This document shows positions 8,411-15,030 of a DNA stretch of 64,000 bases, one piece after another. The position numbers were made by a program, and so were the translations under genes. This DNA is from Streptomyces sp. A 4/2 (GTDB lineage: Bacteria; Actinomycetota; Actinomycetes; Streptomycetales; Streptomycetaceae), in the NCBI RefSeq assembly GCF_940670765.1, contig NZ_CALNVW010000027.1, positions 91,900-155,899 of the forward strand, read 5' to 3'. The first letter of the stretch is position 1. The number at the start of each line of letters is the position of its first letter. The notes under the pieces are model-generated. The model did not search any database. It saw only the letters and a program-made list of their open reading frames with translations, and was not told where the DNA came from.

Positions 8411-9667
8411 ATGTACGACCTGGCAGTCATCGGAGCCGGTCCCTACGGGCTGTCCGTAGCCGCCCATGCCGCGACCGCAGGGCTGCGGACCCGGGTGCTC
8501 GGCAGGCCGATGGCGTCCTGGCGCGACCACATGCCGCACGGCATGTTCCTGAAGTCGGAGCCCTGGGCGTCCAACCTGTCCGACCCGGCGGGCCGCCACA
8601 CCCTCGACGCGTACTGCTCCGCCCGCGGCCTGCGCCCCACCCACGGCAACCCGCTCGCCATCAGCACCTTCACCGAGTACGGCCTGTGGTTCGCCCGGCG
8701 GGCCGCGCCGCGGCCCGAGGAACTGACCGTCACCCGGGTGGTGCCGGGCCCCGGCGGGTTCCTGGTCGAGACGGCCGAGGGCGAGTCGTTCCGTACGCGC
8801 ACGGTGGCCCTCGCGATCGGCGTGCTGCCGTTCGTCAACATCCCCGCCCCGCTGCGGGCGCTGCCCGGCGACCGCTACTCGCACAGCAGCGGCCACCGGG
8901 ACCTGAGCCGCTTCGCCGGCCAGGACGTGACGGTGGTGGGCGCGGGCCAGGCGGCGCTGGAGACCGCGGCCCTGCTCGCCGAACACGGCGCCCGGCCGAG
9001 GCTGCTGGCCCGCGCGGACCGACTGCACTGGAACACCCCGCCGCAGCCGCTGCGCCGGAGCCCGCTGCGCGCGCTCCGCGAACCGCACAGCGGCCTCGGC
9101 ACGGGCTGGAGCAGCTGGGTCTGGTCGGAGATCCCCGGCTGCGTACGTCATCTGCCGGGCCGCACCCGGGCCCGGATCGCCGCCACCGCGCTGGGCCCTG
9201 CCGGTGCCTGGTGGCTGCGCGACCGCTTCGAGCAGCGGGTGCCGGTGGAGCTGGGGCACGAGATGCTGAGCGCCACCGAGGCGGACGGCCGGGTGCGGCT
9301 CGTGCTGGCCGCCGCCGGAACCCGTACGGGCACCCGGACCGTCGAGACCGACCATGTCGTCGCGGCCACCGGTTTCACTCCGGACCTCGGCCGTCTGGGC
9401 ATGCTCGACGACCGGCTGCGGTGCTCGCTGGCGACCGTCGGTCCCAGCCGCTCGCCGGAGCTGAGCGCGGGGTTCGAGTCCTCGTACCCCGGACTGTTCT
9501 TCGCGGGGCTGCTGGCCGCGCCGTCGTTCGGCCCGTCGATGCGTTTCGTGCACGGGGCCACCTTCACCGCGGGACGGCTGGTGCGCGGGGTCCGGTACAG
9601 GCTGAGCCGGTCCGGGTCCGTACCCGGGCAGCCGGGGGAGGTCCGGTCGCGGGCAGGCGTGCGGTGA
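8411..9667 (+). CDS. FAD/NAD(P)-dependent oxidoreductase, lysine-N-hydroxylase or CzcO-like
   Basis: 418 residues from ATG 8411, chosen because GAGGA ends seven bases upstream; ATG 8387, overlapping the ATP-grasp stop, is the alternative. VIGAGPYGLS at the N-terminus is the FAD dinucleotide-binding motif, TVVGAGQAALETAALL in the middle is the NAD(P)H motif, and VVAATGFTPDLG near the C-terminus is the ATG-type linker seen in flavin monooxygenases. The family includes ornithine/lysine N-hydroxylases and flavoprotein monooxygenases. The actual substrate is not recognisable. The gene is translationally linked to the ATP-grasp ligase, suggesting a two-step modification pathway. Confidence 0.82.
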   Translation: MYDLAVIGAGPYGLSVAAHAATAGLRTRVLGRPMASWRDHMPHGMFLKSEPWASNLSDPAGRHTLDAYCSARGLRPTHGNPLAISTFTEYGLWFARRAAPRPEELTVTRVVPGPGGFLVETAEGESFRTRTVALAIGVLPFVNIPAPLRALPGDRYSHSSGHRDLSRFAGQDVTVVGAGQAALETAALLAEHGARPRLLARADRLHWNTPPQPLRRSPLRALREPHSGLGTGWSSWVWSEIPGCVRHLPGRTRARIAATALGPAGAWWLRDRFEQRVPVELGHEMLSATEADGRVRLVLAAAGTRTGTRTVETDHVVAATGFTPDLGRLGMLDDRLRCSLATVGPSRSPELSAGFESSYPGLFFAGLLAAPSFGPSMRFVHGATFTAGRLVRGVRYRLSRSGSVPGQPGEVRSRAGVR

Positions 9668-9890
9668 GTCCGGTCCCCCGGACGGCGTGCGGTACGGCAT
9701 GCGGTACGGCGTCCCGGCAGTAACACATTCAACCGTCAATCGTTGACCACGGCGTCGCATGGGGAACTTCGTTTCCCTGCCGGGCTGTCCAGGCCCGCAC
9801 GGTCCTGGGCAGCCCGTCCTCCCGCAGTCGCCTCTCCGGTCAACTCCCGCTCTGCCGAAGCAAGTTCGGCAGATGGCATATGGAGAGCAC

Positions 9891-10457
9891 ATGAACGTTC
9901 CGAGATCCGCACTGCTCGCGGTCCTGCTGCTGGGCCTCACGGCCTGTCAGGGTTCGCCCGGCACCGACGACGCCGGCCCGGCGGGGACCGCCACCGTCCG
10001 TCCGGCGGCCGGACCCCCGGGCAGCGCGTCGGCCCCCGCGCGGCTCGGCGACACGGCCGATCTGCGGGGGGCGGGGAGCGGGGCGGGGAAAGGCCGCCAC
10101 CTCCAGGTCACCACGGGCGCCTTCGTCGACCCGGCGATCACCGTGATGGCCGGGCCCGCCGCGGGGCCGGGGCTGCGCCGGACGGGGATCGAGTTCGAGA
10201 TCGTCAATGTGGGCGGTACCGCCTACCGTGCGGTCCCCGGTTCCGTCTGGATCGTCGACAGCGCGGGGCAGCGCCACCGGCCGGTCGCCACGGGTGAGCT
10301 GACGACCGGCGCGCCCTTCGTGTACCGGTCGCTCGCCGCGGGGGAACGGGACGAGGGCTGGTTCGTGTTCGAGGTGCCGGAGACCGCGTCCGTGGCCTCG
10401 GTGCACTTCGGCGACGGGAGCGGAGCGGACACCACCACGGCGGTCTGGAAGCTCTGA
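9891..10457 (+). CDS. Lipoprotein with DUF4352-like domain
   Basis: 188 residues from ATG 9891, with GGAGA six bases upstream. The N-terminus is a lipoprotein signal ending in the lipobox LTAC, so the mature protein should be anchored by a lipidated cysteine on the outer face of the membrane. The folded part, roughly residues 65-185, contains FEIVNVGGTAYRAVPGS and WFVFEVPETASVASVHF, a pattern of beta strands like the immunoglobulin-type DUF4352 domain common in Gram-positive lipoproteins. Its function is unknown. It follows the flavoprotein after a 223-bp gap and may have its own promoter. Confidence 0.75.
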   Translation: MNVPRSALLAVLLLGLTACQGSPGTDDAGPAGTATVRPAAGPPGSASAPARLGDTADLRGAGSGAGKGRHLQVTTGAFVDPAITVMAGPAAGPGLRRTGIEFEIVNVGGTAYRAVPGSVWIVDSAGQRHRPVATGELTTGAPFVYRSLAAGERDEGWFVFEVPETASVASVHFGDGSGADTTTAVWKL

Positions 10458-10589
10458 GGGCCTGTCGGGCGACCGGTGCACGGGGTCGCCGCACACACGC
10501 CCTGAAGTGATGGCTTTGGGCTGCCCGATTGCTCCATCCGGGTGAACGGCCGCCTTCGGCGGGGTGGCCCGCCACTAGGGTCCCGAGCC

Positions 10590-11084
10590 ATGACCGCATC
10601 CCAGACCGCCACCAGCACCGCCCGACGCGCCCAGTTGGGCACGCTCTCCGTGCTCGCCTGGTCCGGCGACCCCGACACGCACAACAAGCCCTATCTGCTC
10701 GCGTACTCGCTCGGCGACGGGAAGGACGGGGCCGAGGCCGGTGAGGCCGCGGTCCGTGCGGTCTTCGCCGAGCTGGGCATCCCGATGGGCAGCGAGCTGG
10801 CCGACGGCTCGCGGCCCGGCTTCCCGGTACGGCTGCTCGTCGAGGGCGGTCAGGCGGTGCTCGACATGCCGTACCTGAAAGCCCAGTGCACCGTCCCGGC
10901 CGAGTGGCTCCGGGCCGTCGCCGACCAGGGCGAGGTGCACTTCATGTTCGCCGCGAAGCCGTGGCCGGAGGCGGCCCCGGGCCGGCAGGTGTCCGAGGAG
11001 ACGCTCACCGCGTTCGTCGGCGACGAGACCATGCTCAGCACGTCCGCGCACTGCCTGCTGCCGGTCACCCAGCTGCGGAGGTGA
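10590..11084 (+). CDS. DUF5949 family protein
   Basis: 164 residues from ATG 10590; an upstream in-frame ATG at 10542 would add 16 arginine/glycine-rich residues and looks non-coding. The sequence, with LGTLSVLAWSGDP, ELGIPMGSEL and CTVPAEWLRAV, matches a small soluble Streptomyces-restricted family known to me as DUF5949. No signal peptide, membrane segment or catalytic motif can be seen, and no function is established to my knowledge. It is transcribed towards a convergent P450 gene ending 62 bp away. Confidence 0.7.
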   Translation: MTASQTATSTARRAQLGTLSVLAWSGDPDTHNKPYLLAYSLGDGKDGAEAGEAAVRAVFAELGIPMGSELADGSRPGFPVRLLVEGGQAVLDMPYLKAQCTVPAEWLRAVADQGEVHFMFAAKPWPEAAPGRQVSEETLTAFVGDETMLSTSAHCLLPVTQLRR

Positions 11085-11145
11085 CCCGGCTCCGCGGCCG
11101 GGCGGACGGGGGACCGGGGCCCGTGCTCCGGCCCCGGCGGGGCCG

Positions 11146-12441
11146 TTACGGGGCCGGCGGGTCGAAGGCGAACCGCAGCGCGCGCACCCGGTTGTCGAAG
11201 TTCGACCCGGCCAGCTCGGGGACGCCCACCGCGCGCAGCGCCCGCGGGCGGCTCAGCAGCTCGCGGAAGAGGGCCTTGATCTCCTGGCGGGCCAGATGGG
11301 CGCCCAGGCAGAAGTGCGGTCCGCCGCCCCCGTACCCCAGGTGGGGGTTGGGGCTGCGGGTGATGTCGAAGGCGTCCGGGTCGGGGAAGACCGCCTCGTC
11401 GCGGTTGGCGGACGCGTAGTAGAGGACCACCTTGTCGCCGGGGCGGAAGGTGCGCCCGCCCAGCGAGTACTCCGCCCGTACCGTCCTGCGGAACTGGATG
11501 ATCGGCGTCGAGTGCCGCAGGATCTCGTCGACCGCGCCGTCGGCGTACCGGTCGAAGTCCGAGGCGAGCAGGGCCCGTTGCTCCGGGTGGTCGGTCAGCA
11601 GGGCCAGCGCGTGAGTGATCGCGTTGCGGGTGGTCTCCACTCCGGCCACCATCAGCAGCGAGAAGAACGCCCCCAGCTGGCGGGCGTCGAGCGCCTGGCC
11701 GTCGACGTCCGCGCCGACCAGGGCCGAGATGAGGTCGCCGGTGGGCCGCCGGCGCCGCTCGCGGCCCAGCGTGGCCATCATCAGGTGCATCCGGGCCAGC
11801 GCCCGCAGCCCCCGGCCGGGGACGCGGAGGCGGGTGGCGATACCGCGCTCGACCCCCACGTTCTCCGAGGCGTGGTCGACCCGTCCGGCGATCTCGGGAC
11901 GGTAGTGCTCCGGGATGCCCATGAGGTTGCAGATGACTTCGAACGGCATCCGGGAGGCCACCGATGCCACGAACTCGCCGGGCCGTTCGGCGATCATGTC
12001 GTCCACGATGCGCGCGGCGACCCGGCGGATGTCCTCGTCGGCGGCGGCGAGCAGCCGCGGCGTGAAGGCGCGCGAGACGACCCGGCGCAGCTGGGTGTGG
12101 TGCGGGGCGTCCAGGTTGACCATGGAATCGCCGAACAGGAACCTGACCCACCCGGCGGGCTCCGGCGTGGTGACCCCGGGAGCACTGGCGAACACCTGGG
12201 GCAGCCGGCTCGCCCGCACCACGTCGTCGTGGGTGACCAGCGCGTAGAACCCCTGCTCGGGCCGGAGCCAGGTGGCGGGGCGCTCCACGAAGTACGCGGG
12301 TCTGTCGAGCCGCCGGAGCGAGGCGAAGGCGTCGAGCCGTGCGGCGGGCGGCAGTTGCCAGAACGCCGGATCCGCCAGGCCGATCTCCTGCTGCGGCCGG
12401 GCCGTGTGCCGTACGGCCGACTGCGCCGGGACCTTCTCCAC
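11146..12441 (-). CDS. Cytochrome P450, CYP124/125/142-like motifs
   Basis: 431 residues from GTG 12441, with GGGAGG just upstream. The oxygen-activation helix reads AGVETTRN (about 266-273), the K-helix ExxR is E306/R309, and the heme loop GGGGPHFCLG places the axial cysteine at 378. The AG-ETTRN and GGGGPHFCLG forms resemble the actinobacterial CYP124, CYP125 and CYP142 families, which oxidise sterol side chains or branched lipids; this is a family resemblance, not a substrate assignment. No ferredoxin or reductase gene is adjacent, so electrons must come from elsewhere. It is divergent from melC1. Confidence 0.9.
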   Translation of the reverse strand: MEKVPAQSAVRHTARPQQEIGLADPAFWQLPPAARLDAFASLRRLDRPAYFVERPATWLRPEQGFYALVTHDDVVRASRLPQVFASAPGVTTPEPAGWVRFLFGDSMVNLDAPHHTQLRRVVSRAFTPRLLAAADEDIRRVAARIVDDMIAERPGEFVASVASRMPFEVICNLMGIPEHYRPEIAGRVDHASENVGVERGIATRLRVPGRGLRALARMHLMMATLGRERRRRPTGDLISALVGADVDGQALDARQLGAFFSLLMVAGVETTRNAITHALALLTDHPEQRALLASDFDRYADGAVDEILRHSTPIIQFRRTVRAEYSLGGRTFRPGDKVVLYYASANRDEAVFPDPDAFDITRSPNPHLGYGGGGPHFCLGAHLARQEIKALFRELLSRPRALRAVGVPELAGSNFDNRVRALRFAFDPPAP

Positions 12442-12739
12442 CTCAGCCTCCCCTCGGGCCGACCGGCCCTGATCCGGCGGTCATCGTGGCGTACGGCGCG
12501 GGCCGCCGTCCGTCCGTACGCGCAGGGCGGGCGAGGTTCCCCCGCACGGGGCGGCGGACTCCTCCGGACGGGCGAACCGTGACCGTAAGGGCTGATCAGA
12601 GCCCCTCCGACGGGTCTGGTGCGAAGAACTGTTCCGGTGCGCCCTCGTTGTCACCGATGTCATCGACGAGGCGCGGTCCGTCGTGCACCACTCACGGCGG
12701 GGCGCGCCGCTCAGCGGGCCGAAATCGGAGGGAGCCGGG
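12442..12739. other. Divergent intergenic region, P450 and melC1
   Basis: Holds the promoters of the P450 gene (leftward) and the melC operon (rightward). A small imperfect hairpin, AGGGCTGATCAGAGCCCCT, lies near 12587-12606. I see no tandem repeats or clear promoter hexamers. Confidence 0.5.
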
Positions 12740-13165
12740 ATGAGTGTGCGGACGCACGGCAGGACGAGGACGGGGTGGCTGCGGCATCTGTCACGCCGCG
12801 GGGTGCTGAGGGCGGCGTTCGGGGCAGGTGTCGTGAGCGGGACCGCCGGGGCGCTGGCCCCGATCGTGAACGCGGAGGGCATCGCGGACGGCGACCGCAC
12901 CGGGGCGGCGGGTCCGCTGCCGGAGCTGCGGGAGGTGTTCGACGAGATGTACCGGGGGCGCCGCATCCGGGGCGTCGAGTCCGCCGGGGGCGTCGAGATC
13001 ACCGTCGACGGACGGCCGCTGCACGTCATGCGGCGGGCCGACGGGGGCTACCTCAGCATGGTGAACCACTACGAGTCGTTCCCGACACCGCTCGCCGTGG
13101 CGCGCGGCGCGGTCGACGAACTGGGCACCGCCCAGCTGTCGTTGACGTCCATGCAGCAGTTCTGA
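12740..13165 (+). CDS. melC1: Tyrosinase cofactor / copper chaperone MelC1
   Basis: 141 residues from ATG 12740, with GGAGGGAG upstream. SRRGVLRAAFG is a twin-arginine signal, so the protein is exported by Tat; MelC1 is known to carry the signal for the MelC1-MelC2 complex and to load copper into apo-tyrosinase. The C-terminal half, with HYESFPTPLAVARGAVDELG, is the conserved MelC1 core. It is followed 19 bp later by the tyrosinase gene, the standard melC operon arrangement. Together they make extracellular melanin from tyrosine. Confidence 0.93.
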   Translation: MSVRTHGRTRTGWLRHLSRRGVLRAAFGAGVVSGTAGALAPIVNAEGIADGDRTGAAGPLPELREVFDEMYRGRRIRGVESAGGVEITVDGRPLHVMRRADGGYLSMVNHYESFPTPLAVARGAVDELGTAQLSLTSMQQF

Positions 13166-13184
13166 CCGGGGAAGGTGCCGCACC

Positions 13185-14045
13185 GTGTACGTCCGCAAGA
13201 ACCAGAAGAACCTCACCGGTGCCGAGAAGAAGCGGTTCGTCTCGGCGGTCCTGGAGGTCAAGCGCTCGGGGCAGTACGACGACTTCGTCAGGACGCACGG
13301 CGAGTACTACGTGCCCGACGGCTCCCAGGGTGAGCGGGTCGCCCACATGGCGCCCACGTTCTTCCCCTGGCACCGCCGCTTCGTGCTGGACTTCGAGCGT
13401 GCTCTCCAGGCGGTCGCGCCGGGGGTGACCGTTCCGTACTGGGACTGGACCGTCGACAACACCCCGGCCGCCGCGCTGTGGGGCGACGACTTCCTGGGCG
13501 GGGACGGGCGCCGGGGTGACCAGCAGGTCATGACCGGGCCGTTCGCGTACCGCAACGGCAACTGGGAGGTCCGGGTCGGGGTGACCGACAACCCGTTCCT
13601 CACCCGGAACTTCGGCCGCCCCGCCAACCCGGTCCCGCTGCCCACCAGGGCCGATCTGGCCCGTGCCATGAAGGAGCCGTTCTACGACGCGGCCCCGTGG
13701 GACTCCACCGTGCCGCACGGGTTCCGCAACACCTTCGAGGGCTGGGGGCTCCGCGGCGGTCCGCCCTGGCGCAACCACAATCTGGTGCACCGCTGGGTGG
13801 GCGGGATGATGAACAGCGCGACCTCGCCCAACGATCCGGTCTTCTGGCTGCACCACTCCTTCTGCGACCTGGTCTGGGACCGCTGGCAGAAGGCGCATCC
13901 GCGGGCCGGGTTCCTCCCCGCAGGGAAGCTCCCCGACGGGGATCCGCAGAGCGGCCGGGTCTTCGGCCTGGACGAGCCGATGCCGCCCTGGGGCGTCACC
14001 CCGTCGTCGCTGATGAGCCACCAGGGGATCTACCGCTACGCATAA
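13185..14045 (+). CDS. melC2: Tyrosinase MelC2
   Basis: 286 residues from GTG 13185. The type-3 copper centre is visible: CuA ligands H38, H54 and H63 (numbering from this start) in THGEY, AHMAP and PWHRRF, and CuB ligands around H198, H202 and H225 in NHNLVHRW and FWLHHSFCDLVW. The length matches bacterial tyrosinases. It lacks its own signal peptide because MelC1 escorts it through Tat. It oxidises monophenols and diphenols to quinones that polymerise to melanin. A perfect hairpin begins three bases after the stop. Confidence 0.95.
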   Translation: MYVRKNQKNLTGAEKKRFVSAVLEVKRSGQYDDFVRTHGEYYVPDGSQGERVAHMAPTFFPWHRRFVLDFERALQAVAPGVTVPYWDWTVDNTPAAALWGDDFLGGDGRRGDQQVMTGPFAYRNGNWEVRVGVTDNPFLTRNFGRPANPVPLPTRADLARAMKEPFYDAAPWDSTVPHGFRNTFEGWGLRGGPPWRNHNLVHRWVGGMMNSATSPNDPVFWLHHSFCDLVWDRWQKAHPRAGFLPAGKLPDGDPQSGRVFGLDEPMPPWGVTPSSLMSHQGIYRYA

Positions 14046-14047
14046 AA

Positions 14048-14075
14048 CCTGTCCGGCCGATCTCGGCCGGACAGG
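14048..14075 (+). terminator. Hairpin terminator of melC operon
   Basis: A 13-bp perfect inverted repeat, CCTGTCCGGCCGA and its complement separated by two bases, immediately follows the melC2 stop. There is no clear T-run, as usual in Streptomyces. Confidence 0.8.
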
Positions 14076-14120
14076 TCCTGGCGGGCGGAGCCGCTGGTGC
14101 ACGGGCGGGCATTCGGCGCA

Positions 14121-14190
14121 CGCCTCCACGCACACGCCTCCACGCACACGCCTCCACGCACACGCCTCCACGCACTCGCCTCCATGCACA
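14121..14190. repeat. 14-bp tandem repeat, five copies
   Basis: Five consecutive copies of CGCCTCCACGCACA; the first three are identical and the last two carry single changes. It lies between the convergent melC2 and chaplin genes, outside any supported coding frame. Confidence 0.9.
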
Positions 14191-14193
14191 CGT

Positions 14194-14224
14194 CTGCGGC
14201 CACCCCCCGGAGGGGATGGCCGCA
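14194..14224 (-). terminator. Hairpin downstream of chaplin gene
   Basis: CTGCGGCCA pairs with TGGCCGCAG, with a further CCCC/GGGG stack inside. It lies about 55 bp beyond the chaplin stop on the minus strand and probably terminates it. Confidence 0.65.
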
Positions 14225-14279
14225 GGGCGCGGGACGCGGGTCCCGCCGTTCTTGTGTCGTTGGGTGCCGCGTGGGGCAC

Positions 14280-14618
14280 TCAGCCGCCGTAGCCGCCCTC
14301 GCCGTGACCGTGACCGTAGCCGCCCTCGTCGTGGCCGTGCTCGTGGCCGTGCTCGTGGCCGCGACCGTGGTCGTGGTTGTCGACGTTGATGCAGGTGTTG
14401 CCGAACGCCGGGTTCAGCAGGCCGATCACGTTCACGGTGTTGCCGCAGAGGTTGATCGGGACGTGGACCGGGACCTGGACCTGGTTGCCCGAGATGACAC
14501 CGGGGGAGCCGACAGCGGCACCCTGGGCCCCGGCGTCGGCAGCGGCCAGACCGGCGGAGCCCGCCAGGACGGCGCCGGCGCTCGCGAGTACGGCGGCGGC
14601 CTTCACGATTCGAGACAT
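14280..14618 (-). CDS. Short chaplin with histidine/glycine-rich C-terminal tail
   Basis: 112 residues from ATG 14618, chosen because AAGGAG lies seven bases upstream; the frame extends to 14651 without a ribosome site. A signal peptide ends near the Ala-rich LAAADA. The chaplin domain follows, with GSPGVISGNQVQVPVHVP, CGNTVNVIG and GNTCIN; its two cysteines match the disulphide-forming pair of the family. Chaplins are secreted amphipathic proteins that coat aerial hyphae and spores. Unlike ordinary short chaplins, this one continues for about 33 residues with nine histidines in HEHGHEHGH-type repeats and GGYG motifs, so it could bind metal. It lies next to the copper enzyme tyrosinase. Confidence 0.88.
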   Translation of the reverse strand: MSRIVKAAAVLASAGAVLAGSAGLAAADAGAQGAAVGSPGVISGNQVQVPVHVPINLCGNTVNVIGLLNPAFGNTCINVDNHDHGRGHEHGHEHGHDEGGYGHGHGEGGYGG

Positions 14619-14940
14619 TGCGTTCTCCTTGGAGCTCTGTAACTGGAACATCGGGGGTCAGCCGCAGGATTCACAGCCTGACGAGTCGTTCAACGCCGCA
14701 GCGCACAGGCGGTAACGGATGACGATCAAAGTCAGGGGCGTGCGGCGCGGACGAGCGCCCTCCTGCCTCAGGGGCATTCAAACGGAAATAAGCTAAATCA
14801 TCGGACATTTCGGACGGTAGGCTCTCCCGTGTCGCACCCGGCTCGCGCCCTCGTGTCGCGCGCCTCCGGTGCCCATCTCGTCGATCCCGACCCGTCTGAC
14901 CTGCGGCAATGGCCCATTGCGCATAAGGTTGGGATAAAAG
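14619..14940. other. Intergenic region between chaplin and dnaK
   Basis: Contains the leftward chaplin promoter and the distal part of the dnaK control region. It is clearly more AT-rich in places (for example ATAAGCTAAATCAT near 14790). No gene or repeat is supported. Confidence 0.5.
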
Positions 14941-14958
14941 TTGAGTCTGTCCGACTCA
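14941..14958. promoter_or_regulatory. HAIR operator 1 (HspR site), dnaK promoter region
   Basis: TTGAGT-N7-ACTCA, close to the HspR-associated inverted repeat CTTGAGT-N7-ACTCAAG. It lies 73-90 bp before the dnaK start. Confidence 0.85.
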
Positions 14959-14991
14959 GGGCAGTTGACTGCTCCGGATCTGTCGTGCACT

Positions 14992-15012
14992 CTTGAGCCA
15001 GTTCCACTCAAG
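14992..15012. promoter_or_regulatory. HAIR operator 2 (HspR site), dnaK promoter region
   Basis: CTTGAGC-N7-ACTCAAG, one mismatch from the consensus HAIR element, 18 bp before the dnaK start. HspR, encoded at the end of the operon, represses through such sites with DnaK as co-repressor in Streptomyces. Confidence 0.92.
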
Positions 15013-15030
15013 TCAGCTGGAGGATTCACC

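Noticed and set aside
11146..14045. Biosynthetic gene cluster around the P450 and tyrosinase
   Set aside because: No core synthase or scaffold enzyme is nearby; P450 and melC are more simply read as separate units.
14941..15030. Upstream TTG start for dnaK
   Set aside because: It would place the start codon on the HAIR operator and add residues absent from DnaK proteins; ATG 15031 has a strong ribosome site.
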